Of a stretch of DNA of 64,000 nt, positions 41,084 to 53,500 are shown in pieces; positions within the stretch are counted from its first letter, which is position 1, and every line of letters begins with the position of its first letter. The DNA is from Nocardioides sp. InS609-2 (lineage in GTDB: Bacteria > Actinomycetota > Actinomycetes > Propionibacteriales > Nocardioidaceae): the NCBI RefSeq assembly GCF_023208195.1, contig NZ_CP060034.1:2666001-2730000 (forward strand). Reading direction: 5' to 3'. A program made the translations under genes and the position numbers. The notes below the pieces were generated by a model that worked only from the letters and a program-made list of their open reading frames with translations, was not told the DNA's origin and made no database searches.

Positions 41084-41559
41084 CGTCTTTCGCGAGCTTC
41101 ACCGCCAATGCCATCGACGGTCGCCCGGTCGAGCTGTCCGACTACGCCGACAAGGTGGTGCTCGTCGTGAACACCGCCTCGCAGTGCGGCTTCACGCCGC
41201 AGTACGAGGGCCTCCAGAAGCTGCACGAGGAGTACGCCGACCAGGGGTTCACCGTGCTCGGCTTCCCGTGCGACCAGTTCGGCAACCAGGAGCCCGGCAG
41301 CGAGGGCGAGATCGCCACGTTCTGCGAGAGCAGCTTCGGCGTCTCCTTCCCCATGTTCGCCAAGGTCGAGGTCAACGGCGACGCCGCGCACCCGCTCTAC
41401 CAGTGGCTGCGCGAGGAGAAGGGCGGCCTGCTCGGCAGCAAGATCAAGTGGAACTTCACCAAGTTCCTCGTCGGCCGCGACGGCTCGGTCATCAGCCGCT
41501 ACGCGCCGACCACCAAGCCGGAGTCCCTCGGTGGCGACATCGAGAAGGCGCTCGCCTGA
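41080..41559 (+). CDS. Glutathione peroxidase family protein
   Basis: A 159-aa thioredoxin-fold peroxidase. The peroxidatic Cys is in NTASQCGFTPQYEGLQ, the Gln/Trp catalytic partners in LGFPCDQFGNQEPG and KIKWNFTKFLVGRDG. There is no selenocysteine codon. In mycothiol- and thioredoxin-using actinobacteria such enzymes normally take electrons from thioredoxin. It is coupled to the DUF3592-like gene. Confidence 0.94.
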   Translation: MTSFASFTANAIDGRPVELSDYADKVVLVVNTASQCGFTPQYEGLQKLHEEYADQGFTVLGFPCDQFGNQEPGSEGEIATFCESSFGVSFPMFAKVEVNGDAAHPLYQWLREEKGGLLGSKIKWNFTKFLVGRDGSVISRYAPTTKPESLGGDIEKALA

Positions 41560-41569
41560 TCTTCTCGTT

Positions 41570-41606
41570 GGTCGGGTAGCGAGCGCCAGCGAGCGTATCG
41601 AGACCT
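41570..41606. repeat. Dispersed REP-like sequence
   Basis: GGTCGGGTAGCGAGCG followed by CGAGCGTATCGAGACC resembles a short dispersed sequence common in intergenic DNA of Nocardioides and related actinobacteria (recalled). It lies 11 bp after the peroxidase stop. Only one copy is visible in this window, so the repeat status needs the rest of the genome. Confidence 0.5.
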
Positions 41607-41675
41607 GCATCCGGCCCGCGGGATCGCGCCGGGGTGACTTGCCCGTAACCACGCAGGCAGTGGAGGGTGGCTGAC

Positions 41676-43064
<1,389 letters not shown>

Positions 43065-43089
43065 TCGCTGTCACCGCTCCGAAGGCCGG

Positions 43090-43147
43090 CGCCGGGACGT
43101 CATACGAATCGTGGACCCGCTTCCACGATTCGTATGACGTCCCGGCG
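43090..43147. repeat. Perfect 25-bp inverted repeat between convergent genes
   Basis: 43090-43114 and 43123-43147 are exact reverse complements with an 8-nt loop (ACCCGCTT). It lies between the malic enzyme and polyphosphate glucokinase stops, 12 bp from the latter. The stem contains a less GC-rich core (GTCATACGAATCGTGG). A bidirectional terminator or RNA 3'-stability hairpin is likely; no T-run. Confidence 0.92.
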
Positions 43148-43159
43148 AGCCCGAGCGAC

Positions 43160-43945
43160 CTACGAGTCGGCTGACTCCTGAGCCACCAGCGCGGCGCCGA
43201 TGATGCCGGCCCGGTTCTGAAGCTGCGCGGCCACGATGGGGGTGCGGATGTCGATCAGGTGCAAGAAGTGCTCGGCATCGCGGCTCACGCCGCCGCCGAC
43301 GACGAGGAGGTCGGGCGTGAAGAGCTTCTCGACGGTCCGGTAGTAGACCGTCAGGCGGTCACCCCACTCCTCCCACGACAGGTCCTCCTCCTCGCGGATG
43401 CTGCTGGCGGCGCGCTTCTCGGCGACGTGGCCGTCGATCTCGAGGTGGCCGAGCTCGCTGTTCGGCACCAGCACGCCGTCATGGATGAACGCCGACCCGA
43501 TGCCGGTGCCGAGGGTGGTGAGGATGACCAGGCCGCGCTTGTGGTCGCGCGCCGCGCCGTACCGTGCCTCGGCCAGTCCGGCGGCGTCGGCGTCGTTCAT
43601 GACGTGTACGTCGCGGCCGGAGGCCTGGGTGAACACCTCGTCGGCGTCGACGTCGATCCATGACTTGTCGATGTTGGCGGCGCTGCGCACGATGCCGTGC
43701 TGTACGACGCCCGGCACGGTCACGCCGACCGGACCCGTGGCGTCGGGGTGCTGCTTCATGATCTTCTCGATCAGCTCGGCGACCACGTCGGCGACCGCGT
43801 CGGGCGTCGACTTCCTGGGGGTCTTGATCTTGACCCGGTCGCCGGCGAAGTCACCCTTGGTGAGGTCGACGGCCGCGCCCTTGATGCCGCTGCCGCCGAA
43901 GTCGATGCCGAGGGGCATGCCGTCTGAAGTCTCGTGCGCTGCCAT
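43160..43945 (-). CDS. ppgK: Polyphosphate glucokinase
   Basis: A 261-aa ROK-fold kinase that phosphorylates glucose with polyphosphate or ATP. The phosphate-binding motif GIDFGGSGIKGA is near the start, the second phosphate motif in TTLGTGIGSAF, with catalytic Asp in NDADAAGLAE. The size and the short insertion match actinobacterial PpgK. The start ATG at 43945 is chosen as the first ATG before GIDFGGS with a normal distance. Divergent from the PadR gene by 60 bp. Confidence 0.93.
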   Translation of the reverse strand: MAAHETSDGMPLGIDFGGSGIKGAAVDLTKGDFAGDRVKIKTPRKSTPDAVADVVAELIEKIMKQHPDATGPVGVTVPGVVQHGIVRSAANIDKSWIDVDADEVFTQASGRDVHVMNDADAAGLAEARYGAARDHKRGLVILTTLGTGIGSAFIHDGVLVPNSELGHLEIDGHVAEKRAASSIREEEDLSWEEWGDRLTVYYRTVEKLFTPDLLVVGGGVSRDAEHFLHLIDIRTPIVAAQLQNRAGIIGAALVAQESADS

Positions 43946-44005
43946 GCGCGCAGCCTTCCCGGAACGGCCCCCGCTCGCAAGCCAGGCCCTCCTAGACTGC
44001 GGCGC

Positions 44006-44647
44006 ATGGCCGTCCCGACGACACGCATGCTGCTGCTCGGCGCGGTGTCGCTGTTCGAGCCGGTCAACGGATACCAGATCCGCCGCGAGCTGATCTCGTG
44101 GCGTGTGGACGAGTGGGCGCACGTCAACCCGGGCTCGATCTACGCCGGCCTCGCGACGTTGACCCGGCACGGGCTGCTGCAGCGCCACGACCTCGTCGAC
44201 GGCCGCCGCGATGTCGCGGTCTACGAGCTCACCGACGACGGCCGGGCAGAGCTTGACCGGCTCCTGGTGCAGGCGCTCGAGGAGGTCGACCTGCACGACC
44301 GGGTGGGGTTCCAGGCGGCCTTCGGGATGGTGCCGCACCTGGACCGCAGCCGCGTGGTCGCGGCCCTCGAGCGGCGTCGTACGTCACTGGCGGAGCAGAT
44401 CGGGCTGTTCGTGACGGGCAAGGACGACCCCGCCAACGGGCCGCCGCACGCCCGCCGCGGCTGGAGCCTCTGGCTCGACCTGGCCCGGGCCGAGAGTGTC
44501 TGGCTCGACGAGACGCTGCGCCAGATCACGTCGGGCGAGCTGAAGTTCACCGCCGACGAGGACTGGGACTGGGTGCCGCCCGACGACGATCCCGGCTGGC
44601 AGATGAACCTCGACCGGGAGAAGTACCGGACGATGCTCGGCCGCTGA
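44006..44647 (+). CDS. PadR family transcriptional regulator
   Basis: A 213-aa regulator. An N-terminal winged helix (MLLLGAVSLFEPVNGYQIRR ... VNPGSIYAGLATLTRHGLL) has the PadR NGYQI and GSIY motifs; a C-terminal helical dimerisation region follows (WSLWLDLARAESVWLDETL). PadR proteins often repress neighbouring exporters, and a DrrAB-type ABC exporter lies 1.0 kb downstream with a palindrome in its promoter. Confidence 0.9.
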   Translation: MAVPTTRMLLLGAVSLFEPVNGYQIRRELISWRVDEWAHVNPGSIYAGLATLTRHGLLQRHDLVDGRRDVAVYELTDDGRAELDRLLVQALEEVDLHDRVGFQAAFGMVPHLDRSRVVAALERRRTSLAEQIGLFVTGKDDPANGPPHARRGWSLWLDLARAESVWLDETLRQITSGELKFTADEDWDWVPPDDDPGWQMNLDREKYRTMLGR

Positions 44648-44732
44648 CGGCACTCCCCACCGTCAGGGTCGGGCCTCGAACACCAGGTTGAACGGTTTCT
44701 CGTCGAGCCTGCGCCTCGAGTGTCCCGCCCGC

Positions 44733-44750
44733 CTCTGATGGTCATCAGAG
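44733..44750. promoter_or_regulatory. Palindrome CTCTGATG-GT-CATCAGAG upstream of the DinB-like gene
   Basis: An 18-bp palindrome (8-bp arms, 2-bp centre) 46 bp before the ATG at 44796 and 86 bp after the PadR stop. Its position fits an operator of the following gene; a PadR- or TetR-type protein could bind. Too short and without T-run for a terminator. Confidence 0.4.
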
Positions 44751-44795
44751 CGAAAATGCCGGGCAATGCCGGGCCGATCGCGGGACGCTGGGCGC

Positions 44796-45554
44796 ATGGA
44801 CATCGCCGAGCACCTCGAAGGACTGCGCACCGCCGCGATGGCCTTCGTCCGGTACGCCGACCGGGCCGGGCTCGACGCGCCGGTGCCGACCTGTCCCGGC
44901 TGGACGGTCCGCGACCTGGTCGCGCACCAGGGCAACGTGCACCGGTGGGCGGTCGCGAACCTGCGCGGCCACGAGAACGACCGCGACGTGGTCGAGCGCG
45001 AGGGCCGATCGTCGCCCGATCCGCTCCAGTGGCTGCGCGACGGCACCATCGAGTTCGCCCGGGCGGTGAGCGAGGAGACGGCGCCGGGCGTGCGTCCGGT
45101 GGTCTTCCTTGTCGACGCCGACCCGGGCACGCCGCGTGAGTTCTGGGCGCGGCGGCAGTGCCACGAGACGACGATCCATGCGGTCGACGCGCTGTCGGCG
45201 GCGCTGGGCCGCTACCCGACGGCGGCCGAGACGTGGATCGACCCGGCGGTCGCACGAGACGGCATCGACGAGCTGCTGACGGGCTTCGTGCCTCGGCCCA
45301 GGTCGCGATTGCGTTCCGAGGAGGCGGTGCGGCTCGTCGTACGGACAGAGGGTGAGGGTGGTGCCTGGCTCGTCGAGGTCTCGGACGAGCTGCCCGTGAC
45401 CACCCGGCTGGACCCGGCGGCCGAGCTGCCGGCGTACGACGTGCTGCTGGCCGGGGAGAGCGTGGCGCTGTACCTGCAGGTGTGGAACCGCGGTGACCCG
45501 AGCGGGAGTGTCGGTGGCGGGTGGGACGCTTGGCGGGTCGGGATGAAGGTGTGA
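44796..45554 (+). CDS. Maleylpyruvate isomerase family mycothiol-dependent enzyme
   Basis: A 252-aa protein with the DinB/MDMPI N-terminal domain (CPGWTVRDLVAHQGNVHRWA holding the first metal His, RRQCHETTIHAVDAL the others) plus the ~90-aa MDMPI C-terminal domain (SEEAVRLVVRTEGEGGAWLV ... PAYDVLLAGESVALYL). It is the only one of the three family members in the window with both domains. Substrate unknown; mycothiol use is inferred from the family. Confidence 0.88.
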   Translation: MDIAEHLEGLRTAAMAFVRYADRAGLDAPVPTCPGWTVRDLVAHQGNVHRWAVANLRGHENDRDVVEREGRSSPDPLQWLRDGTIEFARAVSEETAPGVRPVVFLVDADPGTPREFWARRQCHETTIHAVDALSAALGRYPTAAETWIDPAVARDGIDELLTGFVPRPRSRLRSEEAVRLVVRTEGEGGAWLVEVSDELPVTTRLDPAAELPAYDVLLAGESVALYLQVWNRGDPSGSVGGGWDAWRVGMKV

Positions 45555-45564
45555 GCAGAGCGAC

Positions 45565-45593
45565 TTGACAAGGCAAGTGTTCAATGTTGAACA
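45565..45593 (+). promoter_or_regulatory. Promoter with overlapping operator-like palindrome upstream of the DrrAB-type exporter
   Basis: TTGACA at 45565-45570 is a perfect -35 box. The palindrome TGTTCAA-TG-TTGAACA (45578-45593) lies between it and the probable -10 region, which is poorly defined (GAACAT near 45589 is the nearest). The position is that of a repressor site; a PadR- or TetR-type regulator is likely. The 15-mer at 45559-45573 recurs inverted at 48349-48363. Confidence 0.6.
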
Positions 45594-45638
45594 TATGGGT
45601 CCGGGCTGACGGCACGGGACCAGACGAGGGAGACGCGA

Positions 45639-46690
<1,052 letters not shown>

Positions 46691-46694
<4 letters not shown>

Positions 46695-47455
46695 CCACGT
46701 TCATGCGCGAATGCTTCATCGTCTTCCGGCGCCAGATCCGGATGAACCTGCGCAACCCCGCCTGGGTCGTCATCGGCGCCCTGCAGCCGGTGCTCTACCT
46801 GCTGCTCTTCGGCCCGTTGCTCAAGCCGATCGTCTCGTCGTTCCCGGGTGCGGCCGACAACGAGTTCACGTTCCTGGTGCCCGGCCTGCTCGTGCAGCTG
46901 GGCATGTTCGGGGCGTTCTTCGCCGGCTTCGGGCTGATCGCCGAGTGGCGCGAGGGTGTGGTGGAGGCCGAGCGGGTGACCCCGGCCTCGCGCACCGCGC
47001 TGCTCGTCGGCCGGCTGATGCGCGACCTGCTGCAGCTGTTCGCGCAGGCGCTGATCCTGGTCGGCCTCGGTCTGGCGATGGGCATGCGTGGCGGAGCGGG
47101 CGGCATCGTGTTCGGCGTGGTGCTCACGCTGCTCGTCGGTGGTGCTTGCGCCGCGGCGTCCAACGCCCTGGCGCTGACCACCAAGTCCGAGGACGTGATG
47201 GCCCCGGTCATCAACATGGTGATGATGCCGGTGCTGCTGCTGAGCGGCATCCTGCTGCCGATGAACCTGGGCCCGACGTGGCTTCTGCGCATCAGCGACT
47301 TCATGCCGTTCCGCTGGATCGTCGACGGCGTGCGCGACTCGTTCGCAGGCGATGTGGCGAGCTCGGGTGTCATGTGGGGCACCGCCTGGGCGCTGGCCCT
47401 GTTCGCGCTCGCGGTCTGGTGGGGCACCTCGACATTCCGCAAGGAGAACGCCTAG
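46691..47455 (+). CDS. ABC-2 type transporter permease (DrrB type)
   Basis: A 254-aa membrane protein with six helices (e.g. VVIGALQPVLYLLLFGPLL, FAQALILVGLGLAMG, LTLLVGGACAAASNALAL, MVMMPVLLLSGILLPMN). EWREGVVEAERVTPASRTALL is the coupling-helix region. It partners the DrrA-like ATPase. A convergent acyltransferase gene ends 9 bp beyond the stop. Confidence 0.92.
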
Positions 47456-47464
47456 CTCGTTTGC

Positions 47465-48232
47465 TCAGCTCAGGGCCTTTCGACGCCGGCGGGCGGCCAT
47501 CCTGGCCAGCCCGTCGGCGTCGAGGCGCGCCGCGTCCTCGAGGCGGGGCGCCGACCCGCCCCATCGAGCGGGCAGCCACCAGGCACCGTCGTGGCCGGTG
47601 CGCGGGTACTCCTCGATGGTCTCCTCGACCAGCTCGTCGAGCCGGTCGTGCAGGCGCAGGGTCAGGGCGTGCGCGTCCTCGCCGGGCGCGGGATGCAGGG
47701 GGGCGCCGACCCGGATGCTGACCGGCGTACGTCGTCGCAGGTCGCCCATCCGGTCGACGGTGAGCAACCGGTGGCCGCCGAAGGTCACCATCGGGACGAG
47801 GGGCACTCCGGCCGCGATAGCCATCGCGGCGACCCCGGGGGCGAGCGGCTTGACCAGCCACGAGCGCGAGATGGTGCCCTCGGAGAAGACGCCGACGACC
47901 TCGCCGGCCGCGGCCAGCCGGGTCGCCTGACGCAACGCGCCGGCACCCTGCACGCGGTCGACCGGGACGTGGCCCATCGCCCGCATCGCCCACCCGGAGA
48001 TGCGGTTCTCGAAGATGCCCGACTTGGCCAGGAAGCGGACGTGCCGGCCGCGCTCCGCACCGACGTACCCGACGAGTGCGAAGTCGAGATAGCCCGTGTG
48101 GTTGGCCGCGACCACCGCACCGCCCTGCGTCGGCAGGTGCTCGGCGCCGCGCAGGTCGATGCGTAGTCCGAGGGCCGCGAAGACGACCCGGAGACCGCGG
48201 ATCACGGCGCGGTAGGTGCGGTCGCGGGACAC
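47465..48232 (-). CDS. 1-acyl-sn-glycerol-3-phosphate acyltransferase-like (PlsC)
   Basis: A 255-aa membrane-associated acyltransferase, GTG start. The catalytic motif is NHTGYLD, the binding motif FSEGTISRS, with VDRVQGAGA and VPLVPMVTFGG further along, as in PlsC. A disordered basic C-terminus follows. Its promoter probably lies at 48331-48357, overlapping that of alkB. Confidence 0.9.
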   Translation of the reverse strand: MSRDRTYRAVIRGLRVVFAALGLRIDLRGAEHLPTQGGAVVAANHTGYLDFALVGYVGAERGRHVRFLAKSGIFENRISGWAMRAMGHVPVDRVQGAGALRQATRLAAAGEVVGVFSEGTISRSWLVKPLAPGVAAMAIAAGVPLVPMVTFGGHRLLTVDRMGDLRRRTPVSIRVGAPLHPAPGEDAHALTLRLHDRLDELVEETIEEYPRTGHDGAWWLPARWGGSAPRLEDAARLDADGLARMAARRRRKALS

Positions 48233-48330
48233 GCCAGCACCCTAGACGGCGACAACATCACAATGTCGACCAACCTTGTGGTGTCCGTCTCCTACGCCCA
48301 AGGGCTGCGACCACTGGATGCCATCGGCCC

Positions 48331-48379
48331 ATTATACAAAATGGTGACCCTTGTCAAGTCGCTTTACAAATCGTATGGT
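48331..48379. promoter_or_regulatory. Overlapping divergent promoters of plsC-like gene and alkB
   Basis: On the minus strand TTGACA (48352-48357) and TATAAT (48331-48336) are both perfect consensus boxes, with a 15-bp spacer. On the plus strand TTGTCA (48351-48356) and TATGGT (48374-48379) are 17 bp apart and 39 bp upstream of the alkB ATG. The two -35 boxes overlap, so transcription in the two directions probably competes. The downstream TetR gene may act here. Confidence 0.7.
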
Positions 48380-48417
48380 CCTGTCAACTCAGCAGTCTCG
48401 GACGACAGGAGCAGACG

Positions 48418-49842
48418 ATGTCCACGATCGCCAACAGCACCGTGCCCGCCGGGTCGACCCGGGCCTGGCGTGACCACAAGCGCTACCTGTGGCTGATCGG
48501 CCTCGTCGTACCGTCGCTGGCTTTCATCGGCTACGGCCTGCACGAGCTGACCGGCTGGGGAGTGTGGTTCTGGCTGGGGCCGATCGTGATCCTCGGCGTC
48601 GTACCCTCGATCGACCTGGTCGCCGGCCTCGACCGCTCCAACCCGCCCGACGACGTGATCGAGGCGCTCGAGAACGACCGCTACTACCGGTGGATCACCT
48701 ACCTCTTCCTGCCCATCCAGTACGTCGGGTTCGTCGGCGCCATGTGGCTGCTCGCGCACGGCGACCTGAGCGTGGTCGACAAGATCGGCCTGGCGATCTC
48801 GATCGGCTGCATCGGCGGCATCGGCATCAACACCGCTCACGAACTGGGCCACAAGCGCGAGGCGAACGAGCGCTGGCTCTCGAAGATCGCGCTCGCCCAG
48901 GTCGCCTACGGCCACTTCTACATCGAGCACAACCGCGGCCACCACGTGCGCGTCGCGACACCCGAGGACCCCGCGAGCAGCCGGCTGGGCGAGAGCTTCT
49001 ACCGGTTCTGGCCGCGCACGGTCCTCGGCTCCCTCGCGTCGGCCTGGCGGATCGAGAAGCGTCGCTACGCGCGCAGGAAGCAGCACCCGTTCCGGATCGG
49101 CAACGACGTGCTCAACGCCTGGCTGATGACCGCCGTCCTCTGGGGCGCCCTGGTCGCCTGGCTCGGTGTCGGGCTTCTGCCGTTCCTGGTGCTGCAGGCC
49201 GTCATCGGCTTCTCGCTGCTCGAGGTCGTCAACTACATGGAGCACTACGGCATGCTGCGCCAAAAGGTCGGCGTCGGCGAGCGGGAGCGCTACGAGCGCG
49301 TGGACCCCAGTCACAGCTGGAACTCCAACAACATCGCCACCAACGTGCTGCTCTACCACCTGCAGCGCCACAGCGACCACCACGCCAACCCGACCAGGCG
49401 CTACCAGGCGCTGCGTGACTTCGAGGAGTCGCCGGTGCTGCCCACGGGGTACGCCGGCATGATCGTGCTCGCGCTGCTGCCGCCGGTGTGGCGCCGGGTG
49501 ATGGACCGGCGGGTGCTCGGCCACTTCAAGGGCGACGTGACCTTGGCCAACATCAGCCCTCGGAAGCGCGAGAAGATCCTCAAGGCGTACGGCGCCGGCT
49601 CGACCCCCGCGGAACGTGCCCGGCTCCTGGCCGAGGACGCGACTCCAGGCCTGGTTGACGAGGTGCTCGCGGCACGCTGCCCTGGGTGCGGCTACACCTA
49701 CGAGGTCGAGGCCGGCGACGAGCACGAGGGCTTCGCGGCGGGCACGGCGTGGGCCGATGTGCCGGCCGACTGGTGCTGCCCCGACTGCGGGGTGCGCGAC
49801 AAGGCCGACTTCGTGCCGGTCGCTCGCGCCGATGCGGCGTGA
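48418..49842 (+). CDS. alkB: Alkane 1-monooxygenase fused to rubredoxin (AlkB-Rd)
   Basis: A 474-aa membrane hydroxylase that oxidises the terminal carbon of medium-chain n-alkanes. Helix-rich AlkB with all histidine boxes: HELGHK, EHNRGHHVR, LQRHSDHHAN and the NYMEHYG motif. Residues ~410-474 are a rubredoxin domain with two Cys pairs (CPGCG and CCPDCG), which passes electrons to the di-iron site. Fused AlkB-rubredoxin is known from Nocardioides, Prauserella and related actinobacteria. AGGAG precedes the ATG. A reductase gene is not in the window. Confidence 0.96.
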   Translation: MSTIANSTVPAGSTRAWRDHKRYLWLIGLVVPSLAFIGYGLHELTGWGVWFWLGPIVILGVVPSIDLVAGLDRSNPPDDVIEALENDRYYRWITYLFLPIQYVGFVGAMWLLAHGDLSVVDKIGLAISIGCIGGIGINTAHELGHKREANERWLSKIALAQVAYGHFYIEHNRGHHVRVATPEDPASSRLGESFYRFWPRTVLGSLASAWRIEKRRYARRKQHPFRIGNDVLNAWLMTAVLWGALVAWLGVGLLPFLVLQAVIGFSLLEVVNYMEHYGMLRQKVGVGERERYERVDPSHSWNSNNIATNVLLYHLQRHSDHHANPTRRYQALRDFEESPVLPTGYAGMIVLALLPPVWRRVMDRRVLGHFKGDVTLANISPRKREKILKAYGAGSTPAERARLLAEDATPGLVDEVLAARCPGCGYTYEVEAGDEHEGFAAGTAWADVPADWCCPDCGVRDKADFVPVARADAA

Positions 49843-49877
49843 TGGTGGCGGCGGGCCTCCTTCCTAGACTGCTTGGC

Positions 49878-50453
49878 ATGAGTGGCGCAGCACAGCCAGT
49901 CTCGATGCAGGCGCGCATCGTGTCGGCTGCGAGCGCGCTCACGGCGGAGGCCGGCTGGTCGGCGATCACGATGGCCAAGCTGGCCGACCGCGTCGGGGTA
50001 AGCCGGCAGACCGTCTACAACGAGATCGGCACCAAGAACGCGCTGGCCGAGGCGATGATCCTCGCCGAGCTCGAGCGCTTCCTCACGGTCGTGAACACCG
50101 CCTTCGACGCGCATCCGGGCGACCTCGCCGTGGCGATCGAAGCGGCCGCGCTCGCCGTACTCGAGATGGCAGAGGACAACCAGCTCCTGCACGCGGTCGT
50201 GTCCGCGACCCACGGTGCCGACACCGAGCTGCTGCCGCTGTTGACCACCCATTCCGCTGTGCTCCTCGGGGCGGCGAAGGTTGTGGTGCGCGAGCGGGTC
50301 GGCGCCTACGACGTGGATCTCGACGAGCGGCACCTCGACGCCGCCATCGACATGGTCGTGCGCGTCGTGCTCAGCCACGTCATGCAGCCGTCCAGCGCGG
50401 CCGCGGACACGGCCGCCGACATCGCCTGGATCGCCCGGCGAGTGCTCGCCTGA
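49878..50453 (+). CDS. TetR family transcriptional regulator
   Basis: A 191-aa regulator with an N-terminal helix-turn-helix (ITMAKLADRVGVSRQTVYNE) and a helical ligand-binding half. It starts 35 bp after alkB on the same strand, a position where alkB regulators are common, so it probably controls alkB by binding near 48331-48379. The ligand is unknown. Confidence 0.9.
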   Translation: MSGAAQPVSMQARIVSAASALTAEAGWSAITMAKLADRVGVSRQTVYNEIGTKNALAEAMILAELERFLTVVNTAFDAHPGDLAVAIEAAALAVLEMAEDNQLLHAVVSATHGADTELLPLLTTHSAVLLGAAKVVVRERVGAYDVDLDERHLDAAIDMVVRVVLSHVMQPSSAAADTAADIAWIARRVLA

Positions 50454-50524
50454 CGATCAGGCGACGTACTCGGCCAGGAGCTTTCGTGCCCGTGCGCCCG
50501 TTGGCGGTCAACCGGGCGCGGACT

Positions 50525-53500
50525 CTAGGATCCGCGGACCAGCCCAGGCGTGACGCCGACCTCGACGATCCGGTCCATCAGGTCGAGGCCGGCGTCGGTG
50601 TGCGAGATCCACACGAGCGACCGGCCCTGCGTCGCGGCGGCCACGTCGTGCGCTACTCGCTGTGCTGTCTCGAGGTCGAGGTGCGCTGTCGGTTCGTCGA
50701 GTACGACGACGGGCTGGTCGGCGAGCAGTGCGCGGGCGATGCCGATGCGGGCACGTTCACCACCGGACACGGCCGCGTGGCCCTCGCCGATCCGGGTGTC
50801 CAGCCCGTCGGGCAGGCCGGCCACCCAGCTGCCGAGGCGGGCCTGCTCGAGGGCACGCCGTACGTCGTCGTCGGAAGCGCCGGGCCGAGCCAGCCTGACG
50901 TTCTCGGCCAGCGTCGTCGCGAACAGGTACGGGTCGTCGTCGACCAGGCCCACCCGCGACCGGACGTCGTCGAGCCGCACATCGCGGGCGTCGCGGCCGT
51001 CGAGGTCGATGCGTCCCGGGACGGGGTCGCGGAAGCGCACCAGCTGCGCGGCCAGGGTCGACTTGCCGCTGCCCGAAGGGCCCACGATGCCGACCCGGTC
51101 GCCGGGGGCGAGCTCGAAGCTGACGGGGAAGCGGTCGATCCCGCCGTCGAGCACGTCGACCCGGGTGCGGCCACCGATCAACCGGAGAGGGGTGGCCACC
51201 TCGACCACGGCCGGGGCGAGGGCGTCGAGCGCGGCCAGCCGGGCCCGGGCGCCCCGACAGCGTCCGGCGAGCGCTCCCGCGTCGACGAGCGGCACCAGCA
51301 CGTCGGCCAGAGCGAGCGGCAGCAGCACCAGCAGGGCGGCGGTGGCGGGCGCGACCGAGTCTTCTGCGAGCAAGGCGATGGCGGGTACGGCGGCTCCGAA
51401 GGCCACCACGAGCAGGGCACGTGCCCCGGCTCGCACCCGTGCGGATCGGCCGGCAGCCACGCCGAGCCGTCGGCTGGCCCGTTCGATGCCGGCGACCGCC
51501 TCGTCGTCGCGCTGCCAGAGCACGAGGTTGCGGCCGGCCGCCAGGGCCTCTTCGACCCCGGTGCCGAGAGCACCGCGGGCGGCGACCTGCGCACGCTCGG
51601 CGGCACCGGCCAGCCGGGACACCAGGGTGACGACGAGGGCGGTGAGCACCACGACCGCCGCGATGACCAGTCCGGCGACGGGCAGCAGCCAGGTCGCCAC
51701 CCCCACGACGGCCAGGGCCACGAGCGCTCCGGCGACCAGCGGGTCACGCACCCGCAGCCGCTCGTCGACCACCACGTCGACGTCGTCGACGACGGTGGCC
51801 AGCAGGTCACCGCGCCGCAGGTCCAGGCGCCCGGGCACGAGCGGCACCAGCGCGTCGTACACCTCCGCGCGACGCCGGGCCAGCAGTCGCAGGGCGAGGT
51901 CGTGCGACGCCAGCCGCTCGACGTACGCGAGCACGGGCCGGGCGATGCCGAACGTGCGCACGGCCACGATCGCGACCATCAGGTGCAGCACCGGCGGGTG
52001 GGCCGCGGCGCGGGTGATGAGCCACCCGGCGGTGGCGGTCAGCGCCACGCCCGAGATGGCGGAGAGCGCACCGAGTACGACGCCCGCCCAGGGCCGCGAG
52101 GGTCGGCTGTCGTCGGGGGCCGGCGCCGCCACCGGCGCCGCGGTGCGCTGCGGATGCGCGGTGACGACGGCTGTCGTCGGTGCCAGCGCCACCACGTGGT
52201 CGGCAGCAGCCGCGACGGCCTCGCGGTGCGCGACCACCACGACGATGCGGTCGCGGGCGAGCAGTCGCACGGCTTCCAGCAGGACCTGCTCGGTCTCGGC
52301 GTCGAGGTGGGCGGTCGGCTCGTCGAGCACCACGACCGGTCGGTCGGCCAGCAGCACCCGCGCCAGCACGAGCCTCGCCCGTTCGCCGGCCGAGAGCCCG
52401 GCGCCGTCCTCGCCGAGGGGGCTGTCGATGCCGTCGGCGAGGGTGAGTACGACGTGCGCCAGGCCGGCCGTCTCCAGCGCGCTCCAGACCTCGGCGTCGG
52501 TGGCCTCGGGCCGGCCGATGCGCACGTTGTCGGCCACGGTGCCCGCGAAGAGCCAGGGCCGCTGCGGCGCCCATGCGACCTGACGCCGCCAGTCGTCGGG
52601 GTCGACGTCGGTCAGGTCGTCGGCACCCACCGCGATCCGACCAGACATCGGCCGCAGCTCGCCCACCAGGGCGGCCAGCAGGGTCGACTTGCCACAGCCC
52701 GAGGGCCCGGTGACAGCGGTGAGGCCGATGCCGAAGTCGACATTCAGGCCCTCGACCACGGGCCGGCCGTCGTACCCGAGGGAGACGTCTCTGAGCGCGA
52801 TGCAGTCCGGTCGGGCAGCCAGGCCACCCCTGGCGACCGGGTCGGCGAGCACGCGCTGGGCGTCGTCGAGGGCGGCGCCACCCTCGGCGGCGGCGTGGAA
52901 CTCAGCACCCACCCGGCGCAGCGGCCAGTAGGCCTCGGGCGCCAGCAGCAGCACGATGAGCGCGGTGCGGAAGTCGAGGGTGTCGGCCGCGAGTCGCAGG
53001 CCGACGCACACCGCGACCACGGCCACCGACAGCGTCGCCACCAGCTCCAGCACCACCGACGACGCGAACGCCAGCCGCAGCGTGTCCGCGCTGGCCCGGC
53101 GGTAGCGGTCGGTCACGGCCCGGATGGTGGTGCCCTGGGCCAGCGCCCGACGGTAGGCGACCAGGGTGGGCAGACCGCGGAGCACGTCGACGAAGTGACC
53201 CGACAGTGAGCCCATCAGCCGCCACTGGGCACGGGCCTTGTCGCGGGTGGCGATGCCGACCAGCGCGGCGAAGAGCGGGACGAGCGGGAGGGTGAGGAGC
53301 ACGATCAGCCCGCTCCACGGGTCGAGCCAGGTGATCGTCGCGAGAGTGGCCACCGGCAGCACGCCGGCAAGCAGCATGGCCGGCAGATAGCGGGTGAACC
53401 ACGGTCCGGTCGCCTCGACGCCGCGGGTGAGGAGCACCGCCAGCTCGCCGGTACGACGCCGCGTGCCCGTCGCCGTGAGGGCAGCCGACAGCAGCCGGCC

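Noticed and set aside
50486..53209. A 907-codon plus-strand frame opposite cydDC
   Set aside because: Low-complexity Gly/Arg/Asp/His composition, no motif, and it mirrors the codon structure of cydDC.
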